6,662 nucleotides of DNA, from NCBI GenBank assembly GCA_937875715.1, contig CALEHZ010000408.1:1-6662 (forward strand), given 5' to 3'. Source of the DNA: an uncultured Campylobacter sp. Its GTDB lineage: Bacteria; Campylobacterota; Campylobacteria; Campylobacterales; Campylobacteraceae. The translations under genes and the position numbers were made by a program. Below are positions 1 to 6,649 of the stretch, piece by piece (within the stretch, counting starts at the first letter, position 1; every line of letters begins with the position of its first letter). The notes beneath the pieces are model-generated. The model was not told the origin of the DNA, did not search any database, and worked only from the letters and a program-made list of their open reading frames with translations.

Positions 1-89
1 AAAATTCAGTGATAAAATTATAAGTTTTATTATTATTCAATAATGTATTTTTAAATTTATATTAAATAAACTCAAATTTATCTTAATTA
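1..89. other. AT-rich upstream intergenic sequence
   Basis: No credible coding sequence is visible here. The window opens with AAAATTCAGT, the same 10-mer found at 6632-6641 in the 3' palindromes. A weak inverted repeat follows: ATAAAA at 12-17 and TTTTAT at 25-30 around a 7-nt spacer. A second one is ATTATT-C-AATAAT at 32-44. The first could be the tail of a terminator of an upstream gene lying outside the window. Either could also be a chance product of the very high A+T content. I cannot assign a regulator. Confidence 0.35.
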
Positions 90-155
90 TTTTTTTAATA
101 TTTTTTAAATATTTTGTCATTTTTAAGACTTTTTTCATTTTTGATGTTGTATAAT
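90..155 (+). promoter_or_regulatory. Probable sigma-70 promoter of the nap operon
   Basis: A perfect TATAAT -10 hexamer lies at 150-155, 33 nt before the napA start codon. No TTGACA-like -35 box is seen. Instead, T-tracts begin at about 90, 101, 112, 120, 130 and 138, roughly one helical turn apart. This is the architecture described for Campylobacter and Helicobacter housekeeping promoters, where periodic AT-rich upstream DNA replaces the -35 element. Transcription would be expected to start around 161-164, giving a leader of about 25 nt. The -10 assignment is fairly secure by position and match; the start site is inferred. No clear FNR-type or NssR-type palindrome is seen, so no regulator can be named. 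Confidence 0.7.
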
Positions 156-175
156 TCGTGTCTCAATAAATCCAT

Positions 176-183
176 GGAGGAGG
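176..183 (+). promoter_or_regulatory. Strong Shine-Dalgarno that fixes the napA start
   Basis: GGAGGAGG at 176-183 ends 5 nt before ATG at 189. It is a near-perfect anti-16S match, much stronger than the sites at the downstream genes. It also rules against the in-frame ATG at 174: that codon would overlap the Shine-Dalgarno, has none of its own, and would put five extra residues before the twin-arginine motif. Confidence 0.85.
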
Positions 184-188
184 AAAAT

Positions 189-2966
189 ATGGATAGAAGA
201 GAATTTATTAAAAGCTCTGCGGTAGCTGCAGCTTGTGGCGCAGCTGGTATTGCAAGCCCAGTAAGCGCAGCAAATGCTGAGGCTGGCTGGCGCTGGGATA
301 AATCAGTTTGTCGCTTCTGCGGAACTGGATGTGGCATCATGGTCGCTACAAAAGATGGCAAAATCGTAGCATCAAAAGGCGATCCACTAGCTCCGGTTAA
401 TCGCGGACTAAACTGCATTAAAGGATACTTTAACGCAAAAATTATGTATGGCGAAGACCGCATTACAAAACCACTTTTGCGTGTTGGTCCTGATGGAAAA
501 TTCAGTAAAAAAGGAAAATTCAAAGAAGTAAGCTGGAAAGAAGCTTTTGATGTAATGGAAGAACAACTTCGCAAAACATACAAAGAGCTTGGTCCAACAG
601 GAATTGGCGTATTTGGTAGCGGACAATATACTATCCAAGAAGGCTACGCTGCTGTTAAGCTAATCAAAGGTGGCTTCCGCTCAAATAATATTGATCCAAA
701 CGCAAGACATTGTATGGCATCAGCCGTTGTTGGCTTTATGCAAACATTTGGAATCGACGAGCCGGCGGGCTGCTATGATGATATCGAGCTTACTGATACT
801 ATCGCAGTTTGGGGCGCAAATATGGCTGAGATGCACCCTGTGCTTTGGTCACGCGTAAGTGATGCTAAACTAAACAATCCAGACCGCGTAAAAGTAATAA
901 ACCTATCTACTTTCTCAAACAGAACTTCAAATATCGCTGATATTGAGATTATTTTCCGCCCTCAAACAGACTTGCTTATTTGGAACTACATAGCACACGA
1001 AATTCTTTATACAAACGGCGGCAAAGCAATGGATGAAGAATTTGTGAAAAATCACTGCACATTTGCAACAGGTCCAGTTGATATCGGCTATGGTATGAGA
1101 CCAAATCCAAATCACCCAAAATTTAGCGAGAGTGAAAAAGACACAGTAGCAAAAGAGCTAAAAACTGTAATTAGTGCTGCTGAGGCTGTAACTCTTGGCT
1201 TTAAAGGTGTAAAAGCAGGCGATGTAATGGAAAACAAGAGCAATGGCAAAGCTGATGCTCACTGGCAAATCAAATTTGAAGATTTCAAAAAGGCTCTAGC
1301 TCCATATACACTAGATTTTGTTGCCCCTATCGTAAAAGGTGATTATAACGAAGATTTAGATAAATTTAAAGAAAAATTAAAAGCTCTAGCTGCTTTATAT
1401 ATGGAAAAATCACGCAAAGTAGTAAGCTTTTGGACAATGGGCTTCAACCAACACCAAAGAGGTACTTGGGTAAATGAACAAGCTTATATGGTTCACTTCT
1501 TACTTGGCAAACAAAGCCAACCAGGTAATGGCGCATTCTCTTTAACTGGACAACCATCAGCTTGTGGAACAGCAAGAGAGGTTGGAACATTCTCTCACCG
1601 CTTACCAGCTGACATGGTAGTAGCAAATCCAAAACACAGAGAAATGACTGAAAAAATATGGAAACTTCCTGCTGGCACACTAAACCCAGTTCCAGGTGCT
1701 CCATATGTAAAAATCATGCGTGACCTTGAAGATGGTAAAATTAAATGGATTTGGGTACATGTAAATAACCCATGGCACAACACAGCAAACGCAAATCACT
1801 GGCTAAAAGCAGCAAGAGAGATGGATAACTTCATCGTAGTAAGCGATCCATATCCAGGCATTAGCGCAAAAGTAGCTGACTTAATTCTGCCAACTGCTAT
1901 GATTTATGAAAAATGGGGTGCTTATGGTAATGCTGAGCGTAGAACTCAACACTGGCGCCAACAAGTACTTCCAGTAGGCGAAGCTATGAGTGATACTTGG
2001 CAAATGATGGAATTTTCTAAACGCTTTACTCTAAAAGACTTCTATGGCGAGTGGAAAATTAACGATAAAGTAACTTTGCCAAATGTGCTTGATAAAGTTG
2101 CTGCACTTGGCTACACACCTGAAACTAGCCTATATGACTTGCTTTACGCTACACCAGCTGCTAAAAAATTCGCTCCAAAAGATCCAATCATGGAAGACTA
2201 TGATAATACAGAAGCAAATGGTGATAAAAGAAATGTAAAAGGTGGCGATGGCAAAGTATTTAAAGGATGTGGATTCTTTGTTCAAAAATCGCTTTGGGAA
2301 GAATACCGTGAGTTTGGTGTAGGACACGCACACGATTTGGCTGATTTTGATACATACCATAAAATTCGCGGTCTAAGATGGCCAGTTGTAAATGGTAAAG
2401 AGACTCTTTGGAGATTTAATAAACAATACGATGTTTATGCTAGAAACGAAGAAGGTCCAGGCAATTTTGCATTCTATGGAAATAAAGGCGCAGCATTACC
2501 TTATGGTGATCTAAATGGTGCTCCAAAAGATGCTGAAAAAGTATCTTTGAAAAATAGAGGTAAAATATTCTTCCGTCCTTATATGGAACCAGCAGAACAA
2601 CCAAGCAAAGAATATCCATTCTGGCTATGTACAGGTCGCGTTTTAGAGCACTGGCACTCAGGAACTATGACTATGCGTGTGCCTGAGCTATACCGTGCAG
2701 TGCCTGAAGCACTATGCTACATGCACCCAGATGATGCAAAAAGAATGGGCTTTGAACAAGGTCAAGCTGTGTGGGTTGAAAGTCGCCGTGGCAAAGTAAA
2801 AACAAAAATTGATTTTAGAGGCAGAAATAAGCCGCCTGTTGGTCTAGTTTATGTTCCATGGTTTGATGAAAATGTTTATATAAATAAAGTTTGTTTGGAT
2901 GCGACTTGTCCGCTTTCAAAAGAAACTGACTATAAAAAATGCGCAGTAAAAATCTATAAGGCGTAA
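189..2966 (+). CDS. napA: Periplasmic nitrate reductase catalytic subunit NapA
   Basis: NapA reduces nitrate to nitrite in the periplasm with electrons from NapB. The 925-residue product begins [11 protein letters not shown], a twin-arginine signal, followed by an Ala-rich hydrophobic stretch and a likely cleavage site near residues 28-32. The N-terminal [4Fe-4S] ligands are C41, C44, C48 and C76, and K78 (CIKGY) is the conserved lysine between the cluster and the pterin. C175 in NARHCMAS is the expected Mo ligand of the bis-MGD cofactor. Further family signatures are WTMGFNQH (415-422), [15 protein letters not shown] (454-468), [11 protein letters not shown] (577-587) and TGRVLEHWH (815-823). 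The C-terminal pterin-binding domain is intact to the end. It is about 100 residues longer than E. coli NapA, as is usual in Epsilonproteobacteria, with extra segments near 311-355, 612-635 and 750-790. The start at 189 is chosen from the strong ribosome site and the Tat motif; the same frame runs open up to a TTG at 114 that lies upstream of the promoter -10 box. First gene of the operon, 6 nt before napG. Confidence 0.98.
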   Translation: MDRREFIKSSAVAAACGAAGIASPVSAANAEAGWRWDKSVCRFCGTGCGIMVATKDGKIVASKGDPLAPVNRGLNCIKGYFNAKIMYGEDRITKPLLRVGPDGKFSKKGKFKEVSWKEAFDVMEEQLRKTYKELGPTGIGVFGSGQYTIQEGYAAVKLIKGGFRSNNIDPNARHCMASAVVGFMQTFGIDEPAGCYDDIELTDTIAVWGANMAEMHPVLWSRVSDAKLNNPDRVKVINLSTFSNRTSNIADIEIIFRPQTDLLIWNYIAHEILYTNGGKAMDEEFVKNHCTFATGPVDIGYGMRPNPNHPKFSESEKDTVAKELKTVISAAEAVTLGFKGVKAGDVMENKSNGKADAHWQIKFEDFKKALAPYTLDFVAPIVKGDYNEDLDKFKEKLKALAALYMEKSRKVVSFWTMGFNQHQRGTWVNEQAYMVHFLLGKQSQPGNGAFSLTGQPSACGTAREVGTFSHRLPADMVVANPKHREMTEKIWKLPAGTLNPVPGAPYVKIMRDLEDGKIKWIWVHVNNPWHNTANANHWLKAAREMDNFIVVSDPYPGISAKVADLILPTAMIYEKWGAYGNAERRTQHWRQQVLPVGEAMSDTWQMMEFSKRFTLKDFYGEWKINDKVTLPNVLDKVAALGYTPETSLYDLLYATPAAKKFAPKDPIMEDYDNTEANGDKRNVKGGDGKVFKGCGFFVQKSLWEEYREFGVGHAHDLADFDTYHKIRGLRWPVVNGKETLWRFNKQYDVYARNEEGPGNFAFYGNKGAALPYGDLNGAPKDAEKVSLKNRGKIFFRPYMEPAEQPSKEYPFWLCTGRVLEHWHSGTMTMRVPELYRAVPEALCYMHPDDAKRMGFEQGQAVWVESRRGKVKTKIDFRGRNKPPVGLVYVPWFDENVYINKVCLDATCPLSKETDYKKCAVKIYKA

Positions 2967-2972
2967 TTTGAT

Positions 2973-3728
2973 ATGCAAAGAAGAGAAGCTTTTAAAACCG
3001 GCATATCTTTGCTAGCTTTAGCTGCTGGTGGAATCACTATTGGCAAAGAATACGCAAACGCTAAACCTGTTCAGCGTTTAAGACCACCTGGCGCTCTTAG
3101 CGAAGATAAATTTTTAACTAAATGTATTCGCTGTGGGCTTTGCGTATCTTATTGTCCTTATGATACGCTTAAATTAGCAGAATTTAAAGATAGCGGTGTT
3201 GGTATTGGCACGCCTTTTTATGAGCCTAGGAAAATACCTTGTTATATGTGTACTGATATTCCTTGTGCTGTGGCTTGCCCAAGTGGTGCTTTGGATACTA
3301 AGAGTGTAGAAAGCGATGGAAAACTCGATATAAACAAAGCTCGCATGGGTGTAGCTGTAGTAGATGAGAAAAACTGCGTAGCTTACCTTGGAGTTCAGTG
3401 CGATGCATGCTACCGTGTCTGTCCGCTAATAGATAAAGCTTTGGTAATTGATGCCAAGCATAATGAAAGAACTGGAAAGCATGCGATGCTTTTGCCAGTT
3501 GTTGATAGCGATTATTGCACAGGCTGTGGTAAATGTGAAAAGGCTTGTATTACTAAAAAGGCTGCTATAACAGTAGTTACAAGAGAGCTTGTAATCGGCG
3601 AGCTAAATGATAACTATGTAGTAGGCTGGCAAGAAGGCGGTGATGCTAAATTAAAAGATGCTGATACAGATATAAAGATGGATATCAAAAAGGGCATTAA
3701 GCAGCTTGATAAAGGAGTTGAGCTATGA
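2973..3728 (+). CDS. napG: Ferredoxin-type quinol dehydrogenase subunit NapG
   Basis: NapG is a periplasmic iron-sulfur protein that, with NapH, oxidises menaquinol and passes electrons to NapB. The 251-residue product starts MQRREAFKTG, a twin-arginine signal, followed by a hydrophobic stretch at about 11-24. Four complete [4Fe-4S] motifs are visible: C51/C54/C57/C61, C90/C93/C98/C102, C135/C143/C146/C150 and C182/C185/C188/C192. The RLRPPGAL segment (35-42) just before the first cluster is typical of NapG. Whether the Tat signal is cleaved or kept as a membrane anchor cannot be decided from the sequence. The region after about residue 222 is charged and Lys/Asp rich. Only a modest TAAGG (2957-2961) precedes the start, so coupling to napA translation is likely. 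The stop overlaps the napH start by 4 nt. Confidence 0.96.
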   Translation: MQRREAFKTGISLLALAAGGITIGKEYANAKPVQRLRPPGALSEDKFLTKCIRCGLCVSYCPYDTLKLAEFKDSGVGIGTPFYEPRKIPCYMCTDIPCAVACPSGALDTKSVESDGKLDINKARMGVAVVDEKNCVAYLGVQCDACYRVCPLIDKALVIDAKHNERTGKHAMLLPVVDSDYCTGCGKCEKACITKKAAITVVTRELVIGELNDNYVVGWQEGGDAKLKDADTDIKMDIKKGIKQLDKGVEL

Positions 3729-4561
3729 TGAAATTTACTATTGCTCGTCACCTTAGTCAAATTTGTATTTTGCTTTTATTTTTGATTGGTAATCTTGGGC
3801 TTTGGGCGAAATTTGGACTTGGAGAAAAAGCTAGAATTTTAGAAGGCGATTTATCTGCTTCTAATGTTTTAGGACTTGTTCATTTAAGTGATCCATTGGC
3901 TGTAATACAGCTTTTTTTAGCTGGCTTTTCTTTATCATCTAGTGTGATAATTGGAGCTATTATTGTATTTATTTTCTATGCGCTTATTGCGCCTAGAGCG
4001 TTTTGTGGCTGGGTTTGCCCTGTAAATCTCATCACAGATTTTGCCTATTATCTAAGGCAAAAGTGTGATATAAGTAAAAACTTAGCAAATATTAGCCCAA
4101 AAACTAGATATTATTTATTAGCTCTTAGTCTTATAATATCTGCCATTTTTGGCATAGCAGCTTGGGAGAGCGTTAGTTTTGTAGGCTCTCTTACACGTTC
4201 TGTCGTGTTTGCTAGCAGTTTTGCGGTATTTTTAAGTGGTAGTTTTTTAGCTATTTTCATAGCTATTTTAGCTGTAGATATGTTTGTAGGCAAACGCTTT
4301 ATTTGTGGGCATTTGTGTCCGCTTGGAGCATTTTATGGCATTATTTCAAAATTTAGCCTAATTCGTGTTAAATACGATTTAGACAAATGTACAAAATGCG
4401 GAAAATGTAAAGAAGTCTGCCCTGAAATCTCACCACTTGCAAATATTGGCAAAACTAGCAGCATAGTAGGCAGCGAGTGTATAAGCTGCGGTAGATGCGT
4501 AGAGGTCTGTAATGACGATGCGCTAAAATTTAGTATATTAAATCTTGGAGGCAAAAAATGA
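3725..4561 (+). CDS. napH: Membrane quinol dehydrogenase subunit NapH
   Basis: NapH is the integral membrane partner of NapG and the probable menaquinol oxidation site. The 278-residue product has four clear transmembrane segments near 9-28, 71-90, 129-147 and 165-187. Two Cx3CP motifs follow helices 2 and 4: C94/C98 in FCGWVCPVN and C194/C198 in ICGHLCPLG. The C-terminal domain carries two [4Fe-4S] ferredoxin motifs, C222/C225/C228/C232 and C252/C255/C258/C262, predicted to face the cytoplasm. The last of these has CN rather than the usual CP. AAGGAG at 3712-3717 lies 7 nt before ATG 3725; a second ATG follows directly at 3728, so the mature start could be one residue shorter. It overlaps napG and napB by 4 nt each, indicating coupled translation. 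With no napC in the operon, NapGH must supply electrons from quinol. Confidence 0.96.
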   Translation: MMKFTIARHLSQICILLLFLIGNLGLWAKFGLGEKARILEGDLSASNVLGLVHLSDPLAVIQLFLAGFSLSSSVIIGAIIVFIFYALIAPRAFCGWVCPVNLITDFAYYLRQKCDISKNLANISPKTRYYLLALSLIISAIFGIAAWESVSFVGSLTRSVVFASSFAVFLSGSFLAIFIAILAVDMFVGKRFICGHLCPLGAFYGIISKFSLIRVKYDLDKCTKCGKCKEVCPEISPLANIGKTSSIVGSECISCGRCVEVCNDDALKFSILNLGGKK

Positions 4562-5067
4562 AAAAAATAGCTTTTTTCGCCGCTTGTGTAGCACTTCTTG
4601 CTACTTGCGGCATGGCAAAGACTATTGATGATACAAAAATGGGCTTTAGTGGCGATCTAACAAATGATAACACAAAAGCTAGAAATATTGAGTGGAAACA
4701 AGCAGCAGCTGGCGAGAGTAAGCTAATTGAGCGTAGCTTTGAAAATGCTCCGCCACTTATTTCACACGATATAAGCGATATGGGCGAGATCACTACTGAT
4801 AATAACATGTGTCTTACTTGCCACATGCCAGATGTAGCAGCTGGACTAAACGCAACTGCTGTGCCTGCTACTCACCTTATGAATATGCAAACAGGCAAAA
4901 AACTTGGTGACAAACTAAGCCAAGAGCGTTTTAACTGCACACAATGTCACGTGCCACAAGCAAACGCTAAGCCACTTGTAAAGAATACTTTCAAGGCTGA
5001 TTTTAGAAGCAAAGAAACTAAAACTAAATCAAACTTGATTGATGTTTTAAATCAAGGTGCTATGTAA
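4558..5067 (+). CDS. napB: Dihaem cytochrome c NapB, electron-transfer subunit
   Basis: NapB is the small periplasmic cytochrome that carries electrons from NapGH to NapA. The 169-residue product has a Sec signal peptide (KK, hydrophobic residues 4-16, likely cleavage after A20 in CGMA-KT). Two haem c sites are present: C85-x-x-C88-H89 and C127-x-x-C130-H131. H70 in PPLISHD and H106 in PATHLMN sit where NapB proteins carry the distal haem ligands, so both haems are probably bis-histidine. FNCTQCHVPQANAKPLV matches the family's second haem region closely. The LLATC stretch resembles a lipobox but has Thr before Cys, so lipoprotein processing is unlikely. GGAGG at 4547-4551, 6 nt before ATG, supports the start. 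Mature haem insertion needs cytochrome c maturation genes, which are not in this window. Confidence 0.96.
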   Translation: MKKIAFFAACVALLATCGMAKTIDDTKMGFSGDLTNDNTKARNIEWKQAAAGESKLIERSFENAPPLISHDISDMGEITTDNNMCLTCHMPDVAAGLNATAVPATHLMNMQTGKKLGDKLSQERFNCTQCHVPQANAKPLVKNTFKADFRSKETKTKSNLIDVLNQGAM

Positions 5068-5069
5068 GC

Positions 5070-5378
5070 ATGGATAGAAGAGCCTTTTTGAGTAAAATTT
5101 TGCCAAGAGGCTCAGCCTTGCGTGAATTTTCTGGAGCTGGGCAAAATTTGGATGATTTAAAAAATTCAAATGAGCAAAATCCAGAAAATTCAAAAATTCA
5201 AATAGATACACACAAATGCCTAGCATGGAATGGCGTGATTTGTAATAGTTGTGCTGATGTTTGCCATGCTAGAGCTATTGAGTTTTTAGGGCTTTATCGT
5301 CCTATAATAAATGAAAATTGCGATAAATGCAATGATTGTATTACTTCTTGTTTTAAAGGGGCCATAAATGTTTGTTAG
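5070..5378 (+). CDS. napF: Short NapF-like ferredoxin-type protein with two clusters
   Basis: NapF is a cytoplasmic Fe-S protein of nap operons, thought to act on cytoplasmic NapA before export. This 102-residue form has only two cluster motifs: C50/C58/C61/C65 (C-x7-CxxCxxxC) and C84/C87/C90/C94. Both match the C-terminal half of E. coli NapF (about 164 aa), whose first ferredoxin region is missing here. The N-terminus MDRRAFLSKILPRG keeps the NapF RR motif. It looks like a Tat signal, but residues 11-45 are polar with no hydrophobic core, so export is unlikely. The linker at about 30-45 is Asn/Glu/Lys rich and its DNA contains several AAAATTCA copies. It follows napB by 2 nt with only AAGGTG (5054-5059) as ribosome site and overlaps napL by 11 nt. 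Position between napB and napL supports the name. An alternative reading is a generic 2[4Fe-4S] ferredoxin. Confidence 0.85.
   Translation: MDRRAFLSKILPRGSALREFSGAGQNLDDLKNSNEQNPENSKIQIDTHKCLAWNGVICNSCADVCHARAIEFLGLYRPIINENCDKCNDCITSCFKGAINVC
5123..5203. repeat. Cluster of AAAATTCA octamers inside napF
   Basis: TGAATTTT occurs at 5123-5130 and AAAATTCA at 5161-5168, 5185-5192 and 5193-5200. The first and third AAAATTCA copies are each followed by AAT. The copies at 5161 and 5185 are read in one frame (as part of K/E-N-S) but the copy at 5193 is read in another (K-I-Q). The similarity is therefore at the DNA level, not a repeated peptide. This stretch encodes the low-complexity linker before the first cysteine motif. 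Whether it is an inserted repeat family or AT-rich drift is undecided. Confidence 0.5.
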
Positions 5379-6264
5379 GTTTTGCGCTTTATTTTGCGCT
5401 TTATTTTCTTTTATCTTGGCTGATTTTACGATGCCTGCGAATATCACAGCGCTAAAAGTGCGTGATAATAGCGTTTTAGTTGGTCTTGATAATGGAGAGC
5501 TAGTAGAGTATAAAGACGAAAGTATCACTACACTAGCCATTTTACCAAAGATTTCAAATCACTTTAATAAAGATATAAACTCAAGAATTTATCAAATAGA
5601 TTTTTTAAATGACATGATAGTAAGCTTGGCTGAGGCAAATGATTTAAACAAGCAAATTGCCATTACCAAAAATGGTCAAACAAACCTAATCGCCCAGCCT
5701 ATAAATCAGCTTAAGCAAGTGCTGGTTTTAGACGATAAAACCTTGCTTTTAATGGGTCCAAATTGTGAGGTGAATTTTTATGATATTGCTAGCAAAAAAA
5801 TCACGCACACCAGCAAATGGACACTTTCAGGCTTTGAAAAAGCTATAATTGATAGAAAAGAAAATTTACTTTTAATTGTCTGTGAGGGCGGAATTATATT
5901 TTATTACGATTTAGCTGCTAAAAAAGTCATCAAAGAAGAGCCAGTTCACAAAGATAGAATCTACGATATAGCAAAGTTTAATGATAGAATCATCACAGGC
6001 TCACCTGAGCGCAAAACTAGATATTTTGATGGGAATGCAGCGCATATTTACGATCTTCGCTTTCCAAGCTACAAAGTGGCTTTAAATGAAGATTTTGGCG
6101 CATACACCACAGAAAATTCAATTGTGATAATTGATAAAAACGGCGCAAAAATAAATGAAATCGCTTATAGCGGCACACTCTTAACTGATTTAGAATTTTT
6201 TAAACCTGATGAGCTTGTGGGCGCAGGATATGATAAAACCTTGCATTTTTGGAGCATAAAATGA
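5368..6264 (+). CDS. napL: NapL, exported beta-propeller-like accessory protein
   Basis: NapL is an accessory protein found in epsilonproteobacterial nap operons; its biochemical role is not established. The 298-residue product begins with a short hydrophobic segment (about residues 4-18, FCALFCALFSFILA) fitting a Sec signal peptide cleaved near A18, so a periplasmic location is inferred. The rest shows short beta-strand repeats of the WD40/PQQ-propeller kind, for example ITALKVRDNSVLVGLDNGEL (26-45), RIYDIAKFNDRIITGSPERK (197-216) and LTDLEFFKPDELVGAGYDKT (272-291), the last ending in LHFW. The pattern suggests a six- or seven-bladed propeller, but blades are too divergent to count by eye. 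There are no haem or Fe-S motifs; only two cysteines (C133, C172) lie outside the signal. AAAGGGG at 5355-5361, 6 nt before ATG, supports the start. It overlaps napF by 11 nt and napD by 4 nt. Confidence 0.9.
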   Translation: MFVRFCALFCALFSFILADFTMPANITALKVRDNSVLVGLDNGELVEYKDESITTLAILPKISNHFNKDINSRIYQIDFLNDMIVSLAEANDLNKQIAITKNGQTNLIAQPINQLKQVLVLDDKTLLLMGPNCEVNFYDIASKKITHTSKWTLSGFEKAIIDRKENLLLIVCEGGIIFYYDLAAKKVIKEEPVHKDRIYDIAKFNDRIITGSPERKTRYFDGNAAHIYDLRFPSYKVALNEDFGAYTTENSIVIIDKNGAKINEIAYSGTLLTDLEFFKPDELVGAGYDKTLHFWSIK

Positions 6265-6587
6265 ATCTTTCAAGCGTAGTAATTACAGCGGTGCCAAATG
6301 CTGATTTGGACGCACTTAAAAAAGAAATCTCAAAATATTCTAGCATTGAAGCAAGCCAAAATGATAAAATCGTAGCTGTGATTGAAAGCGATGACACAAA
6401 TGGGCAAATTGCTTCTTTTAGGGCGCTTGAACGCATTGAAGGCGTAGCGCATGTAGCGATGATTTATAATTACGAAGATCCAGCAGACGCAGATGCTTTG
6501 GGCACTAGAAGCATGGATGAAATAATGGAAAATCTTGAAAATACGCCAGTAGACAAGGTCAAATACGGCGGTCATCCTGGCATTTAA
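6261..6587 (+). CDS. napD: NapD, Tat proofreading chaperone for NapA
   Basis: NapD is a small cytoplasmic protein that binds the NapA twin-arginine signal and holds back export until the cofactors are inserted. The 108-residue product shows the family's ferredoxin-like fold pattern: NLSSVVITAVP (2-12), an amphipathic helix, IVAVIESDD (37-45), a second helix, then IEGVAHVAMIYNYED (58-72), which matches the VEGVLAVSLVYH region of E. coli NapD. Residues 73-108 form an acidic, polar tail that makes it about 20 residues longer than the 87-aa E. coli protein. The start is the ATG at 6261, with GGAG at 6251-6254 as ribosome site and an ATGA overlap with the napL stop. An in-frame TTG at 6249 lies before that site and is rejected. 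The gene ends with three stop codons in a row in frame (TAA TAA TGA, 6585-6593). Confidence 0.95.
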   Translation: MNLSSVVITAVPNADLDALKKEISKYSSIEASQNDKIVAVIESDDTNGQIASFRALERIEGVAHVAMIYNYEDPADADALGTRSMDEIMENLENTPVDKVKYGGHPGI

Positions 6588-6590
6588 TAA

Positions 6591-6640
6591 TGAATTTTAT
6601 AAAATTCAAAAAATTCAGCACTGAATTTTATAAAATTCAG
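6591..6640. repeat. Two copies of an 18-bp perfect palindrome, 31 bp apart
   Basis: TGAATTTTATAAAATTCA occurs at 6591-6608 and again at 6622-6639. Each copy is its own reverse complement, and the second extends to 20 bp with flanking C and G. The centres are 31 bp apart, about three helical turns. Between them AAAATTCA at 6610-6617 pairs with TGAATTTT at 6622-6629 as a third inverted pair. The palindrome is built from the octamer AAAATTCA and its complement. Confidence 0.85.
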
Positions 6641-6649
6641 TCATTTTTT
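6610..6649 (+). terminator. Probable nap operon terminator
   Basis: Starting 23 nt after the napD stop, two mutually exclusive hairpins can form. One pairs 6610-6617 with 6622-6629 (8 bp, 4-nt GCAC loop). The other pairs 6621-6628 with 6633-6640 (8 bp, TATA loop). The second is followed by TCA and a run of six T at 6644-6649, as in an intrinsic terminator. The stems are almost all A:T and so weak, which lowers confidence. Symmetry means the element could also act on a convergent gene outside the window. Confidence 0.5.

Noticed and set aside
32..44. ATTATT-C-AATAAT as a Fur-type 6-1-6 operator
   Set aside because: The half-site orientation and sequence do not match GATAAT-N-ATTATC, and such short AT inverted repeats are expected by chance here.
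141..154. FNR-type box TTGAT-N4-TATAA
   Set aside because: Only the left half matches TTGAT; the right half should be ATCAA. It also overlaps the -10 box, so TATAAT explains it better.
114..188. N-terminal extension of NapA from a TTG at 114 or an ATG at 174
   Set aside because: The TTG lies upstream of the TATAAT box and would put 25 residues before the Tat motif. The ATG at 174 overlaps the Shine-Dalgarno. ATG 189 has ideal spacing and gives a normal MDRREF leader.
95..638. Minus-strand open frames over the promoter and the start of napA (95-583 and 408-638)
   Set aside because: They are antisense to a certain gene, show no recognisable domain or ribosome site, and one runs across the promoter.
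4558..4626. NapB as a lipoprotein (LLATC before residue 17)
   Set aside because: Thr directly before Cys is not accepted in a normal lipobox, and CGMA-KT gives a good signal peptidase I site.
4111..4826. Minus-strand open frames across napH and napB
   Set aside because: They are shadows of genes with complete cofactor motifs on the + strand.
1..6641. AAAATTCAGT at both window ends (1-10 and 6632-6641) as flanking direct repeats of a transferred island
   Set aside because: The same 10-mer also occurs inside napA at 497-506 and the matches do not extend further. There are no transposase or integrase genes. A common motif explains it better.
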